This document shows, piece by piece, positions 47,928 to 56,610 of a DNA stretch of 59,094 nt. The notes below the pieces were generated by a model. The model was given only the letters and a program-made list of their open reading frames with translations. It did no database searches and was not told the DNA's origin. A program made the translations under genes and the position numbers. The stretch's first letter is position 1. Each line of letters opens with the position of its first letter. The DNA comes from Candidatus Collinsella stercoripullorum (GTDB lineage Bacteria; Actinomycetota; Coriobacteriia; Coriobacteriales; Coriobacteriaceae). Location of the stretch: positions 1-59,094 of the forward strand of contig DXAO01000040.1 of NCBI GenBank assembly GCA_019117005.1, in the 5' to 3' direction.

Positions 47928-48031
47928 GTCAGCCTCCCGAAGGAATCTCCAACGTGCCCATGGTACCACCCGTCTATCGGCGCAGGTTGCCAAAGCGGCC
48001 CGCGCGGCGGCGCGTTCAGATGAATCACATG

Positions 48032-48904
48032 TTACAGCGGCCGGAGCGCCCCCTCGTCGTACTCGACGCCCATGAAGCACAGGCCGCAGGCGGGTGCGGT
48101 GGGGCCCGCGGCGGCGCGGTCCCGGGCGGCGAGCACCTCGTCCATCCAAGCGGGGTCGCGCCGGCCGCTGCCGATCTCGACGAGCGTGCCGACGATCGTG
48201 CGCACCATGGAATGGAGGAAGGCGTTGCCACGGATGGTGAAGGCCAGGCACTCCTCCCCCAGGTTGCGCTCGGTGCGGAAGTCCGCGCTCATCACGTTGC
48301 GACAGGTGGGCTTGCCGACCGCCGAGGAGGTCTTGCAGAAGCTCTTGAAGTCGCGCTCCCCCAGGATGCGCGCGGCGGCGTCCTCCATGGCGCCCACATC
48401 GAGCGCGCCGCGGTGCCACCAGGTGACCGAACGGGTGAGCAGCGGCGGCGCGTCACCCGTCGCGATGCGGTAGGTGTAGGTGCGCGAGCGCGCGTCGAAC
48501 CGGGCGGAGAACCCCGGATCGGCGCGCAGGACCGCGCTGACGGCGATATCGTGCGGGAGCAGCGCCGCGAAGGCGCGCATGAGGCGTCGCTCGCCGATCT
48601 CGAGCTCCTCGGCGCTCACCGGGAAGCTCACGTACTGCGCGACGGCGTGGACCCCCGCGTCGGTGCGCCCCGCGCAGGTGATGTCGACCTCGCGGCGCAG
48701 AAAGGTCTCGAGCGCGCGGCGGAGCTCCCCCGCCACGGTCGCGATCCTCCCGTCGGGCTGCTCGGCGAACCCCGAGTACGCCGTCCCGTCATAGCCGAGC
48801 CGCAGCACGATCGTGCCGCCGTCGGCCCCGCGCGGTCCCGCGCCCCCCTCGGGCGGCGTCGCGCCGCACGGGCGCCCCTCCTCGGCTTGCAGGCCCTCTG
48901 TCAT
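48032..48904 (-). CDS. truA: tRNA pseudouridine(38-40) synthase TruA
   Basis: A 290-residue enzyme. LRLGYDGTAYSGFAEQP, the catalytic-aspartate motif AGRTDAGVHA, and the late SFCKTSSAVGKPTCRNV and FLHSMVRTIVGTL are TruA signatures. It makes pseudouridine at positions 38-40 of tRNA anticodon arms. Start: ATG 48904 with GAGGAG. It follows ecfA-ecfT in the conserved order rplQ-ecfA-ecfT-truA seen in many Gram-positive bacteria. Confidence 0.95.
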   Translation of the reverse strand: MTEGLQAEEGRPCGATPPEGGAGPRGADGGTIVLRLGYDGTAYSGFAEQPDGRIATVAGELRRALETFLRREVDITCAGRTDAGVHAVAQYVSFPVSAEELEIGERRLMRAFAALLPHDIAVSAVLRADPGFSARFDARSRTYTYRIATGDAPPLLTRSVTWWHRGALDVGAMEDAAARILGERDFKSFCKTSSAVGKPTCRNVMSADFRTERNLGEECLAFTIRGNAFLHSMVRTIVGTLVEIGSGRRDPAWMDEVLAARDRAAAGPTAPACGLCFMGVEYDEGALRPL

Positions 48905-48933
48905 GGAAGCTCCTCGGTCTCTCGGTCGATCGA

Positions 48934-49731
48934 TCAGATGCAGGCGGCCGCGGTCGGGATCGCCAGGCACACCGCCAGCCCCGCGGCGAGAACGACGCGG
49001 TCCCGGGCGGGCAGCGGAGCGCGCTCCGCGGCCGGCGCCCCGTCAGCATAGCACCGCGCGGCCATGGACTCCCCCAGGCGGTCGGCGCGCCGGAACAGAC
49101 TCACCACGAGCGGCGTGAGGACGGACGCCCACGCCCTCACGCGGGCGACGACGCCGCCGCGGTCGAAGTCCACCCCGCGCGACCGCTGGGCGAGCCTGAT
49201 GCGGTCGAACTCCTCCGACACGATGGGGATGAACCGCAGGGCGAGCGAGAGCATGAGGCCGATCTCCGCCACCGGGACGCCGACGCGGCGCAGCGGGGAC
49301 ATCAGCCGGGTGCAGGCGTCCGCGAGCTGCGGCGGGGTGGTCGAGGCGGAGACGGCGAGCGCCAGGCCGAGCAGGACCGCGACCCGGAACACGGCGGACA
49401 GGCCCCGCAGCGCGCCGGCGGTGTCGATGCCGACGGGGCCCGCCAGCGCGATGTCGCCGTGGCCGTCCAGGGCGAGCGCGTTGGCGGCGAGGGTGAACGC
49501 CAGGATGACGGCGACCGGGGCGAGCGCGCCCAGGAAGGACCGCGGGTCCATGCGCGCCAGGCCCCAGCTCGCGACGAGGAGCACCGCCCAGAGCGCGAGC
49601 GCGGGCGAGGCCCCCGTGGCGAACGCCGACACGGTCGCGGCGAGCAGCAGGACGATCTTCACGCGGGCGTCGACCCGGGCGGCGGGCGTGTCGCGGGCCA
49701 CGAACGACCCGAGCGGCGACGAGATCCTCAT
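48934..49731 (-). CDS. ecfT: ECF transporter T component EcfT
   Basis: A 265-residue membrane protein with five or so spans. The coupling helices carry the ECF T signatures: LMLSLALRFIPIVSEEFDRIRLAQRSRGVDF (Ala-Arg-Gly type) and a second ESMAARCYADG (short ARG-like motif). It couples the ATPases to interchangeable substrate-binding S components. ATG 49731 overlaps the ATPase stop by four bases. No S component is in the window, so this is the shared (group II) module serving vitamins or other solutes. Confidence 0.92.
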   Translation of the reverse strand: MRISSPLGSFVARDTPAARVDARVKIVLLLAATVSAFATGASPALALWAVLLVASWGLARMDPRSFLGALAPVAVILAFTLAANALALDGHGDIALAGPVGIDTAGALRGLSAVFRVAVLLGLALAVSASTTPPQLADACTRLMSPLRRVGVPVAEIGLMLSLALRFIPIVSEEFDRIRLAQRSRGVDFDRGGVVARVRAWASVLTPLVVSLFRRADRLGESMAARCYADGAPAAERAPLPARDRVVLAAGLAVCLAIPTAAACI

Positions 49732-51407
49732 CGGGCACCCCCTTCCAGCGCGCGCCCGAGGCGCGCGGCGAGCTCGATCGACAGGGGCGGGCGCATGCCG
49801 GCGGCCTCGAAGGCCCCCGGGCTCCGCACGAGGTCTTCGGGGGCCCCCTCCCAGACGATGCGGCCGGACCCCATGAGCACCGCGCGGTCCGCCTCGCCCA
49901 GCCACTCCTCGAGGTCATGGCTGATCACGGCGACGGCCGCCCCGCTGCGGGCGAGGTCGCGCGCGAGCGCGTGGAGCGCTCCCCTGCCCGCCGCATCGAG
50001 GCCGGCGGTCGGCTCGTCGAGCACGTAGGCCGCCGCGCCGAGCGCCACGACCGAGGCCACCGCGACGCGGCGCGCCTGCCCGCCCGACAGGTCGAAGGGA
50101 TAGCGATCCAGAAGCTCGGGGCCGATCCCCGCCAGCGCGCAGGCCCGCTCGACGCGACGGGAGGTCTCGTCGGGGTCGCATCCGAGGTTGCGCGGGGCGA
50201 AGGCGAGCTCGTCGCGGACGCTCTCGCAGAACAGCTGGTCCTCGGGGCGCTGGAAGGCCACGCCGACCTCCCCGACGCGGGGCGCCCGGCCGCCGACCAG
50301 GACCTTCCCCGCGTCCGCGGGCAGAAGACCGGAGGCGACGCAGGCGAGCGTCGACTTGCCCGAACCGGACCGCCCGGCCACGAGCAGGACCTCGCCCGCC
50401 GCGACCTCGAGGTCGACCGCGTCGAGCGCCCGGGCGCCGTCCCCGTAGGAGAACGAGACGCCGCGCAGGCGGACGCAGGGAGCCTTCGGGGTACGCCCCG
50501 CGTCACCGCGCCCCGCCCCGTCCCGCGCTCCCCCGCCCAGCAGCCGGCGCACGCGCCCGACCTCCTCGCGCGCCACCTCGCCGCGCCCGTAGGACGCGAT
50601 GAGGCGCTCCACGGCGAGTTCCGGGTCGCAGCACGCCGACGGGGCGCATCCGAGCCCGTGGACGGCCCTCAGGGCCTCGACGAGGGGGCTGCGGACCACC
50701 GTGCGGTCCCACAGCCCGGACCGCTCGGACAGAAGCGCGGCCGGCTCGCCGTCGAAGACGACGCGTCCGGCATCGAGCACCACCGCGCGATCCGAGCCGA
50801 GGACCTCCACCGGGTCGTGGGTCACCTGGATCACGCCGACGCCGCGCTTCGCGGCGAGCGAGCGCACGAGGGTGCGGAACGCCGGGCGGGCGGTCGAGTC
50901 CAGCATGGAGGACGCCTCGTCGAGCACGAGGTAGGAGGGTTCCATCGCTAGGACGCCGGCGAGCGCGAGCAGCTGCTGCTCGCCGCCGGAGAGCGCCCCC
51001 GTGTCGCGGTCGATGAAACCGTCGAGCCCCACCGCGCCGAGGGCGGCCTCCACGCGGCGCGCGACCTCGTCCGGTCCGAGACCGAGGTTGCGGGGACCGA
51101 AGGCGACCTCGTCGGCCACGACGGTGGAGACGATCTGGTCGCTGGGGTGCTGGCAGACCAGGCCGACCGCCCGGCGGACCTCCCGCCGGTCGTCGGTGCC
51201 CCGGGCGGGGTCGATTCCGTCGACGGTGCAGCGGCCCTCGTCCGCGAGGCGCATGCCGCACAGCAGCTGCGCGAGCGTGGACTTGCCCGATCCGTTGGAG
51301 CCCACGAGCGCGACCACGGAGCCGCGCTCGATGCGCAGGTCGATGCCGTCGAGCGCCGCCGGCTCCCCGTCCCGGTAGCGCACGCGCGCGGCGCTCACCT
51401 CGATCAT
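49728..51407 (-). CDS. ecfA: ECF transporter ATPase, fused double ABC protein (EcfA1-EcfA2)
   Basis: A 559-residue protein with two complete ABC domains in one chain. Domain 1: GSNGSGKST (36-44), CQHPSDQI Q-loop, LSGGEQQ, LVLDEASSMLD, VTHD. Domain 2: GRSGSGKST, FQRPEDQLF Q-loop, LSGGQARR, YVLDEPTAGLD, ISHD. These are the ECF EcfA/EcfA' types, usually encoded by two genes. Start: ATG 51407 (GTG 51413 is possible). It follows rplQ after a terminator and precedes ecfT (4-base overlap) and truA, the conserved order. Confidence 0.93.
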   Translation of the reverse strand: MIEVSAARVRYRDGEPAALDGIDLRIERGSVVALVGSNGSGKSTLAQLLCGMRLADEGRCTVDGIDPARGTDDRREVRRAVGLVCQHPSDQIVSTVVADEVAFGPRNLGLGPDEVARRVEAALGAVGLDGFIDRDTGALSGGEQQLLALAGVLAMEPSYLVLDEASSMLDSTARPAFRTLVRSLAAKRGVGVIQVTHDPVEVLGSDRAVVLDAGRVVFDGEPAALLSERSGLWDRTVVRSPLVEALRAVHGLGCAPSACCDPELAVERLIASYGRGEVAREEVGRVRRLLGGGARDGAGRGDAGRTPKAPCVRLRGVSFSYGDGARALDAVDLEVAAGEVLLVAGRSGSGKSTLACVASGLLPADAGKVLVGGRAPRVGEVGVAFQRPEDQLFCESVRDELAFAPRNLGCDPDETSRRVERACALAGIGPELLDRYPFDLSGGQARRVAVASVVALGAAAYVLDEPTAGLDAAGRGALHALARDLARSGAAVAVISHDLEEWLGEADRAVLMGSGRIVWEGAPEDLVRSPGAFEAAGMRPPLSIELAARLGRALEGGAR

Positions 51408-51435
51408 TCGCACATCCCCTCTCGTCTCCCGGTAC

Positions 51436-51465
51436 CAAAAAGGGCACGCCTCGCGACGTGCCCTT
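51436..51465 (-). terminator. Rho-independent terminator of the spc-alpha operon
   Basis: On the minus strand AGGGCACG and CGTGCCCT pair around an eight-base loop and are followed by five U, about 27 bases past the rplQ stop, before ecfA. Confidence 0.9.
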
Positions 51466-51491
51466 GCATACCATGAACCGGCGGTTCCAGG

Positions 51492-51989
51492 TTACTCGGC
51501 CGAAGCCTCGGTCTCCTCGGCGGGAGCCTCCTCGGTCGCGGCCTCCTCGACGGGAGCCTCCTCGACCTTCTTGGGGGCCTTCTTCGGAGCGGAGGCCTTC
51601 GCGGGGGCGACGGCCTTCTTGACGACGGGCTCGGTGACGAGCTCGATGATGACCATCTCGGCGTTGTCGCCCTTACGGGTGCCGAGCTTCATGATGCGGG
51701 TGTAACCGCCGTTGCGGTCGGCCCACATGCCCTGAGCGGCCTTGTCGAAGATCTCCTTCACCAGGTCCTTGTCGCCGAGCTTGGCGATGGCCAGACGGCG
51801 GGAGTGCAGGTCGCCCTTCTTGGCCCAGGTGATGATGGGCTCGGCGTAGCTGCGCAGCGCCTTGGCGCGGGTGATGGTGGTCTTGATGCGGTCGTTGGTG
51901 AAGAGCGCCTGGGCCAGGCTCTTCTTCATGGCCTTGGTGTGGCTCGCGTCGGTGCCGAGCTTCAGGCCCTTCTTCCTGTTGTGACGCAT
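51492..51989 (-). CDS. rplQ: Ribosomal protein bL17 with acidic/Ala tail
   Basis: A 165-residue large-subunit protein. The first 120 residues are canonical bL17 (MRHNRKKGLKLGTDASHTKAM, RIKTTITRAKALR). The last 45 are a Lys/Pro then Glu/Ala-rich tail (APKKAPKKVEEAPVEE...), absent from shorter homologues such as that of E. coli (127). It is last in the leftward spc-alpha operon, 29 bases after rpoA, followed by a terminator. Confidence 0.97.
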   Translation of the reverse strand: MRHNRKKGLKLGTDASHTKAMKKSLAQALFTNDRIKTTITRAKALRSYAEPIITWAKKGDLHSRRLAIAKLGDKDLVKEIFDKAAQGMWADRNGGYTRIMKLGTRKGDNAEMVIIELVTEPVVKKAVAPAKASAPKKAPKKVEEAPVEEAATEEAPAEETEASAE

Positions 51990-52018
51990 TGGTTAGTCTC
52001 CTCTATAACACAGGGCGC

Positions 52019-52960
52019 TTACGCCTTGAGGCTCAGCCCCATGGACTCAAGCTTGTCCTTGACTTCCTCGATCGACTTGACGCCGAAGTTGCGGATGTTG
52101 AGCAGGTCGTTCTCAGAGAACTCGACGAGCTGGCGCACCGAATGGATGCTCGCGCGCTTCAGGCAGTTGTAGGAGCGCACGGAGAGGTCGAGATCCTCGA
52201 TCTGCTTGTCGAGCTCAGCGTTGTCGCTGGTGGTCTCGGGTGCGAAGATCGAGACCTCCTCCTCCGCCTCGGGGGCGTCGGCGAGGTTCATGAAGGCGGC
52301 CATGTGCTGGTTGATGATGTTCGCAGCCGAGACGACGGCCTCACGCGGGGTGATGGCGCCGTTGGTCTCGATCTCCAGCACGAGGCGGTCGTAGTCGGTG
52401 TGCTGACCGACGCGGCACGCCTCGACGAGCTTGGCGCAGCGGCGGACCGGCGAGTAAAGCGAGTCGACGCAGATGACGCCGATCGGGTCGTTGTCGCGCT
52501 TGTTGCCCTCGTAGGACACGTAGCCGCGGCCGTAGCCGATGCGCATGCTCATGGTGAGGTGACCGCCCTCGTTGAGGGTGGCGATATGCTGGTCGGGATT
52601 GACGAGCTCGAACTCCGAAGGGATGAAGAAGTCCGCGCCGGTGACCTCGCAGGGACCGTCGACCGAGATGGTCGCGGTGCCCTCGTCGGTCGTGCCGAGC
52701 GAACGGAACACCAGGCCCTTGACGTTCAGGACGATGTCCGTGACATCCTCGACCATGTTGGGGATGGTCATGAACTCGTGCTGGGCGCCATCGATCTGGA
52801 TGGCCTCCACCGCGGCGCCCTCGAGGGAGGACAGCAGCACGCGGCGGAGCGAGTTGCCCAGCGTGTCGCCGTAGCCGCGCTCGAGCGGCTCGACGGACAC
52901 GCGGGCGGACGTCTCGTTGATCTCCTCGACCTGAACCTGAGGCCTAATGAATTCTGACAT
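52019..52960 (-). CDS. rpoA: RNA polymerase alpha subunit
   Basis: A 313-residue protein. The N-terminal dimerisation domain has GYGDTLGNSLRRVLLSSLEGAAV and VSYEGNKRDNDPIGVICVDSLYSPV. An acidic linker (DAPEAEEEVSI) leads to the C-terminal domain IEDLDLSVRSYNCLKRASIHSVRQL, which contacts UP elements and activators. Length is normal. It lies between rpsD and rplQ, the standard alpha-operon order. Confidence 0.98.
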   Translation of the reverse strand: MSEFIRPQVQVEEINETSARVSVEPLERGYGDTLGNSLRRVLLSSLEGAAVEAIQIDGAQHEFMTIPNMVEDVTDIVLNVKGLVFRSLGTTDEGTATISVDGPCEVTGADFFIPSEFELVNPDQHIATLNEGGHLTMSMRIGYGRGYVSYEGNKRDNDPIGVICVDSLYSPVRRCAKLVEACRVGQHTDYDRLVLEIETNGAITPREAVVSAANIINQHMAAFMNLADAPEAEEEVSIFAPETTSDNAELDKQIEDLDLSVRSYNCLKRASIHSVRQLVEFSENDLLNIRNFGVKSIEEVKDKLESMGLSLKA

Positions 52961-52992
52961 GTATTACCTCCAGCCTCAGCAGTCCGGATGGA

Positions 52993-53586
52993 CTACTTAG
53001 AGTAGAGCTCGACGATGAGCTGCTCGTTGATATCGCCGCTGATCTGCTCGCGCGCCGGGATGGACAGCACGTTGCCGGACAGCTTCTCGATATCGACCTC
53101 GAGCCAACCGGGGACCTCGAAGCGCTCGGAGGAGATGAGGGCCTCCTTGATGGGAAGGAGGTCGCGGAACTTCTCGCCGACGGCGACGACGTCGCCGGGC
53201 TTGACCTGGTAGGAGGGGATGTCGACGCGGCGGCCGTTCACGGTGAAGTGGCCGTGGCGCACGGTCTGACGGGCCTCCTTGCGGGTGCGGGCGAAGCCGA
53301 GGCGGAACACGACGTTATCGAGACGGCACTCGAGCAGCTTCATGAGGTTCTCGCCGGTGACGCCGGGCATCTTGCGGGCGCGGACGAAGTAGGTGTGGAA
53401 CTGCTTCTCGAGCACGCCGTAGATGAACTTGACCTTCTGCTTCTCGCGCAGCTGCATGCCGTACTCGGATTCCTTGCGGCGACGCTTGGGCTGACGCTTG
53501 GATTCCTTGCCGCTGTAGCCGAGCTCAGCGGGATCGATCCCGAGCTGACGGCAGCGCTTGAGAACCGGAGTCCTATCGATTGCCAT
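52993..53586 (-). CDS. rpsD: Ribosomal protein uS4
   Basis: A 197-residue small-subunit assembly protein with the S4 RNA-binding domain ([33 protein letters not shown]). It lacks the N-terminal zinc cysteines of the zinc form. In many bacteria uS4 represses its own operon; no leader structure is evident here. Standard position between rpsK and rpoA. Confidence 0.98.
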   Translation of the reverse strand: MAIDRTPVLKRCRQLGIDPAELGYSGKESKRQPKRRRKESEYGMQLREKQKVKFIYGVLEKQFHTYFVRARKMPGVTGENLMKLLECRLDNVVFRLGFARTRKEARQTVRHGHFTVNGRRVDIPSYQVKPGDVVAVGEKFRDLLPIKEALISSERFEVPGWLEVDIEKLSGNVLSIPAREQISGDINEQLIVELYSK

Positions 53587-53606
53587 AGTTTATCGATCCT
53601 TTCGAG

Positions 53607-54014
53607 TTACACGCGGCGACGCTTCTTGGGGCGACAGCCGTTGTGCGGGATGGGGGTCTTGTCCTGGATGCTCGAGACCTCGAGGCCGGCGGCCTGGAGG
53701 GAGCGGATGGCGGTCTCGCGACCGGAGCCGGGGCCCTTCACGAAGACGGCGACCTTGTGCATGCCGTGCTCCATGGCGATCTTGGCGCAGGCCTCGGCGG
53801 CCATCTGCGCGGCGAACGGCGTGGACTTGCGGGAGCCCTTGAAGCCGACGGTGCCGGCGGACTTCCAGGCGATGACGTTGCCCTGGGCGTCGGTGATCGA
53901 CACGATCGTGTTGTTGAAGGTCGAGCGGATGTGGGCCTGACCCACGGAGATGTTCTTGCGGTCGGAGCGCTTGATGCGAGCAGCCTGGCCGCGCTTGTTC
54001 TTAGCAGTAGCCAT
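53607..54014 (-). CDS. rpsK: Ribosomal protein uS11
   Basis: A 135-residue platform protein: [52 protein letters not shown] and the C-terminal [18 protein letters not shown] are fully typical. Standard alpha-operon position. Confidence 0.98.
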   Translation of the reverse strand: MATAKNKRGQAARIKRSDRKNISVGQAHIRSTFNNTIVSITDAQGNVIAWKSAGTVGFKGSRKSTPFAAQMAAEACAKIAMEHGMHKVAVFVKGPGSGRETAIRSLQAAGLEVSSIQDKTPIPHNGCRPKKRRRV

Positions 54015-54030
54015 AGGTAGTCAGTCTCCC

Positions 54031-54405
54031 TTATTTCTTCTTCTTGGCACCGATCTGACGCTTCGGACCCTTGCGGGTACGGGCGTTGGTGTGGGTGCGC
54101 TGGCCGCGGACAGGGAGGCCCTTGCGGTGACGCAGGCCGCGGTTGCAGCCGATGTCCATGAGGCGCTTGACGTTCTGGTTGCGCTCACGGCGGAGGTCAC
54201 CCTCGACCATGATGTGGTTCTGGTCGATGTACTTGCGGATCTTGTCGACCTCTTCCTCGGTGAGGTCGCGGACGCGGGTATCGACGTTGATACCGCAGTC
54301 GTTGCAGATCTTGGTGGCGGTGGTGCGGCCGATGCCGTAGATGTAGGTCAGACCGATCTCAACGCGCTTCTCGCGCGGAAGGTCGACACCATTGATACGG
54401 GCCAA
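54031..54405 (-). CDS. rpsM: Ribosomal protein uS13
   Basis: A 124-residue head protein: [31 protein letters not shown], and the C-terminal basic [21 protein letters not shown] that reaches the P-site tRNA. Normal length. Standard position after rpmJ. Confidence 0.98.
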   Translation of the reverse strand: MARINGVDLPREKRVEIGLTYIYGIGRTTATKICNDCGINVDTRVRDLTEEEVDKIRKYIDQNHIMVEGDLRRERNQNVKRLMDIGCNRGLRHRKGLPVRGQRTHTNARTRKGPKRQIGAKKKK

Positions 54406-54420
54406 CGTTGGTCTCCTCTC

Positions 54421-54534
54421 TTAGCCCTGACGCTGCTTGTGACGGGGGTTCTCGCAGATGACGAGGACCTTGCCGTGGCGCCGGATGATCTTGCACTTAT
54501 CGCACATCTTCTTGACCGAAGGACGTACCTTCAT
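54421..54534 (-). CDS. rpmJ: Ribosomal protein bL36 (zinc form)
   Basis: A 37-residue protein, too short for most gene finders but certain by sequence: [21 protein letters not shown] and [13 protein letters not shown], with the C-C-C-H zinc ligands of the zinc form. It lies between infA and rpsM in the standard order. Confidence 0.98.
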   Translation of the reverse strand: MKVRPSVKKMCDKCKIIRRHGKVLVICENPRHKQRQG

Positions 54535-54692
54535 CGTTCTTCCTCTCGGTAGTGCTCAAACTACAAAATGGTGGAATGATCTATCTACTCGCCCAGCCGC
54601 AGGCGTGAACAACTGATGGCTGGCCCGCATGCCAAGACGACCGTGAGGCTGAGCGGTCCTCGCGATCGTCGGGATGCGCTATGTCGCCGTCG
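54535..54692. other. Spacer between infA and rpmJ
   Basis: 158 bases, longer than other gaps in this operon. The rpmJ ribosome binding site lies at its left end (GAGAGGAAG on the minus strand). A short GC hairpin is possible near 54650-54670, but I see no clear terminator or promoter. Confidence 0.4.
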
Positions 54693-54920
54693 CTACTTGT
54701 AGCGATAGGTGATGCGACCGCGGGTGAGATCGTACGGGGAGAGCTCCACGACGACCTTGTCACCCGGGAGAATGCGGATGTAGTTCATGCGGATCTTGCC
54801 CGAGATGGAGCAGAGGACCGAATGACCGTTCTCGAGCTCGACGCGGAACATGGCGTTGGGCAGCGGCTCGGTTACCTTGCCCTCGAGTTCGATAGCATCT
54901 TCCTTCTTCAAAGCAATCAT
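54693..54920 (-). CDS. infA: Translation initiation factor IF-1
   Basis: A 75-residue S1/OB-fold protein: [59 protein letters not shown]. It occupies the A site during initiation. The start ATG 54920 adds MIAL before the common KKED start. An extended -10 (TGC-TAATAT) at 54950-54958 can drive it separately from map. Standard position before rpmJ. Confidence 0.97.
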   Translation of the reverse strand: MIALKKEDAIELEGKVTEPLPNAMFRVELENGHSVLCSISGKIRMNYIRILPGDKVVVELSPYDLTRGRITYRYK

Positions 54921-54949
54921 CTTTCTCTAGAAAACGACAGCAGTAGAGA

Positions 54950-54958
54950 ATATTAGCA
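54950..54958 (-). promoter_or_regulatory. infA promoter, extended -10 TGCTAATAT
   Basis: TGC followed by TAATAT (five of six consensus bases) on the minus strand, 30 bases before the infA start. The -35 is weak, as is usual with extended -10 promoters. Confidence 0.6.
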
Positions 54959-55035
54959 AAGAATACGGTGCCCGGGACCTTTCCGTAAAGGCTCCACATT
55001 CGAACGGCGCAGAGGACCTGATGGAAACATAGCGG

Positions 55036-55113
55036 GCGGGCCGGGAAAATGGGGACAGGCACTTTTTTCCCAACGGCTGGGAAAAAGTGCCTGTCCCCAT
55101 TTTCCCGGCCCGC
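55036..55113. repeat. Near-perfect palindrome, 36-bp arms (family A)
   Basis: Arms 55036-55072 and 55078-55113 are reverse complements except for one extra T in the left arm; loop of five bases. The arm reads gcgggccgggaaaatgggga, caggcac, T-run, ccca. It sits between map and infA inside the spc-alpha cluster. Same layout as the hairpins at 5145 and 23371. Confidence 0.92.
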
Positions 55114-55153
55114 GCCCAGGTTCCCGGTGCCCCCGATTTCCCAGGGTCCGTTC

Positions 55154-55942
55154 CTAGAGCTGACCGCCCTGCATGGAGCACCAGGGGCCGCGCTCGTCGA
55201 CGGTCAGGATGACCGGGCCGTCGTCGGTGATGGCGATGGTGTTCTCGTAGTGGGCTGCGGCGAGGTGGTCGTTGGTGGTCACGACCCAGCCGTCGGCGCC
55301 GGTGGTCACGTGGTTCGTGCCGAGGGTGATCATCGGCTCGATCGCGATGACCATGCCGGCGGCGAGGCGCACGCCCCTCCCCTTCTTGCCGTAGTTCGGC
55401 ACGTTGGGGTCCTCGTGCATCACGCGGCCCACGCCGTGGCCGACGTAATCGCGCAGCACGCCGTAGCCATGGCTCTCGGCGAGCGTCTGGACCGCGTGAC
55501 CGATGTCGCCGATGTGGTTGCCCGGCACGGCCTGCTCGATACCCGCCTTGAGGCAGTCGCGCGTGACCTCGCACAGGGCCTTGACCTCATCGGAGGGGTT
55601 GCCGCAGTAGAAGGTCCACGCGTTGTCCCCCACCCAGCCGTCCACGATGGCGCCGGTGTCGACGGAGATGATGTCGCCGTCGCGCAGGATGACGTCGGGG
55701 TTGGGGATGCCGTGGACGACCTGGTCGTTCACGGAGGCGCAGATGGTCCCGGGGAACCCGCCGTAGCCCTTGAAGGCGGGCGTGCCCCCGTGCATGCGGA
55801 TGATCTGCTCGGCGAGCTGGTCGAGCTCGAAGGTGGAGACGCCGGGGCGGACCATGGCGCCGACGCGCCGGAGCGCCATCTTGGACAGCGCCCCGGCCTT
55901 CTTCATCTGCTCGATCTCAGCCGAGGACTTGATCTTGATCAT
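55154..55942 (-). CDS. map: Methionine aminopeptidase, type I
   Basis: A 262-residue metalloenzyme. Five metal ligands are visible: D in SVDTGAIVDGW, D in VGDNAWTF, H in GHGVGR, E in AIEPM, E in VDERGP; HGIPN is the substrate pocket. It removes the initiator methionine co-translationally. ATG 55942 overlaps the adk stop (ATGA), so it is translated with adk. The spc-operon position secY-adk-map is standard. Confidence 0.96.
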   Translation of the reverse strand: MIKIKSSAEIEQMKKAGALSKMALRRVGAMVRPGVSTFELDQLAEQIIRMHGGTPAFKGYGGFPGTICASVNDQVVHGIPNPDVILRDGDIISVDTGAIVDGWVGDNAWTFYCGNPSDEVKALCEVTRDCLKAGIEQAVPGNHIGDIGHAVQTLAESHGYGVLRDYVGHGVGRVMHEDPNVPNYGKKGRGVRLAAGMVIAIEPMITLGTNHVTTGADGWVVTTNDHLAAAHYENTIAITDDGPVILTVDERGPWCSMQGGQL

Positions 55943-56565
55943 AGACCGAGGACTTCCTTCGCACGCGCGTAGACGTCGTCGATGGCGCCGGTGCCGTCGA
56001 CGATCTTGAGCTTGCCCTGGCCGCGGTAGTACTCCACGAGCGGGGCGGTGTTCTTCTCGTAGACGTCGAGGCGGTTGGCGATCGTCTCGGGCTTGTCGTC
56101 GTCGCGCTGGTACATCTCGCCACCGCACTTGGGGCAGGTCTCGTCCGCGGCGGTGCCGGTGTAGCCGCAGTCGCGGCAGGCGCGGCGCGCGGAGAGGCGG
56201 CCGATGATCACGTCGGATGCGACGTCGACCAGAAGCGCGCAGTCGAGCTCGCGATGGAGGCCGGACAGCTCGGAGTCGAGCGTGACGGCCTGCATGGTGT
56301 TGCGCGGGAAGCCGTCGAGGATGAAGCCCTTCTGGGCGTCGTCGGCGGCGAGGCGCTCCTTCACGAGGTCGATGACGAGCTGGTCGGGGACGAGCTCGCC
56401 GGCGTCCATGTACTTCTTGGCCTGGACGCCCAGCTCCGTGCCGCCCTTGACGGCGGCGCGCAGAAGGTCGCCGGTGGAGATGTGTGCGACGCCGAACTCG
56501 GCGACGAGCTGTTGGGCGAGGGTGCCCTTACCGGCACCGGGGGCTCCCAGCAAAACAAGGTTCAT
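55939..56565 (-). CDS. adk: Adenylate kinase, zinc-LID form
   Basis: A 208-residue NMP kinase: GAPGAGKGT P-loop (8-16), STGDLLR, LDGFPR, and a long LID with four cysteines (ACRDCGYTG and TCPKCGGE) that bind structural zinc, as in Gram-positive adenylate kinases. It equilibrates ATP+AMP and 2 ADP. It overlaps map by four bases and follows secY by 45. Confidence 0.97.
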   Translation of the reverse strand: MNLVLLGAPGAGKGTLAQQLVAEFGVAHISTGDLLRAAVKGGTELGVQAKKYMDAGELVPDQLVIDLVKERLAADDAQKGFILDGFPRNTMQAVTLDSELSGLHRELDCALLVDVASDVIIGRLSARRACRDCGYTGTAADETCPKCGGEMYQRDDDKPETIANRLDVYEKNTAPLVEYYRGQGKLKIVDGTGAIDDVYARAKEVLGL

Positions 56566-56610
56566 GGTTGCCTGCCTTTCTTGCGCTTGACGGTGCTTAC
56601 CCGACGGGGC

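Larger units (their letters stand above)
54921..55153. other. Gap between map and infA: infA promoter and family A palindrome
   Basis: 233 bases inside the spc-alpha gene cluster. It contains the infA extended -10 promoter and the long hairpin 55036-55113. The hairpin could reduce read-through from map, with infA transcribed from its own start. Confidence 0.6.
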
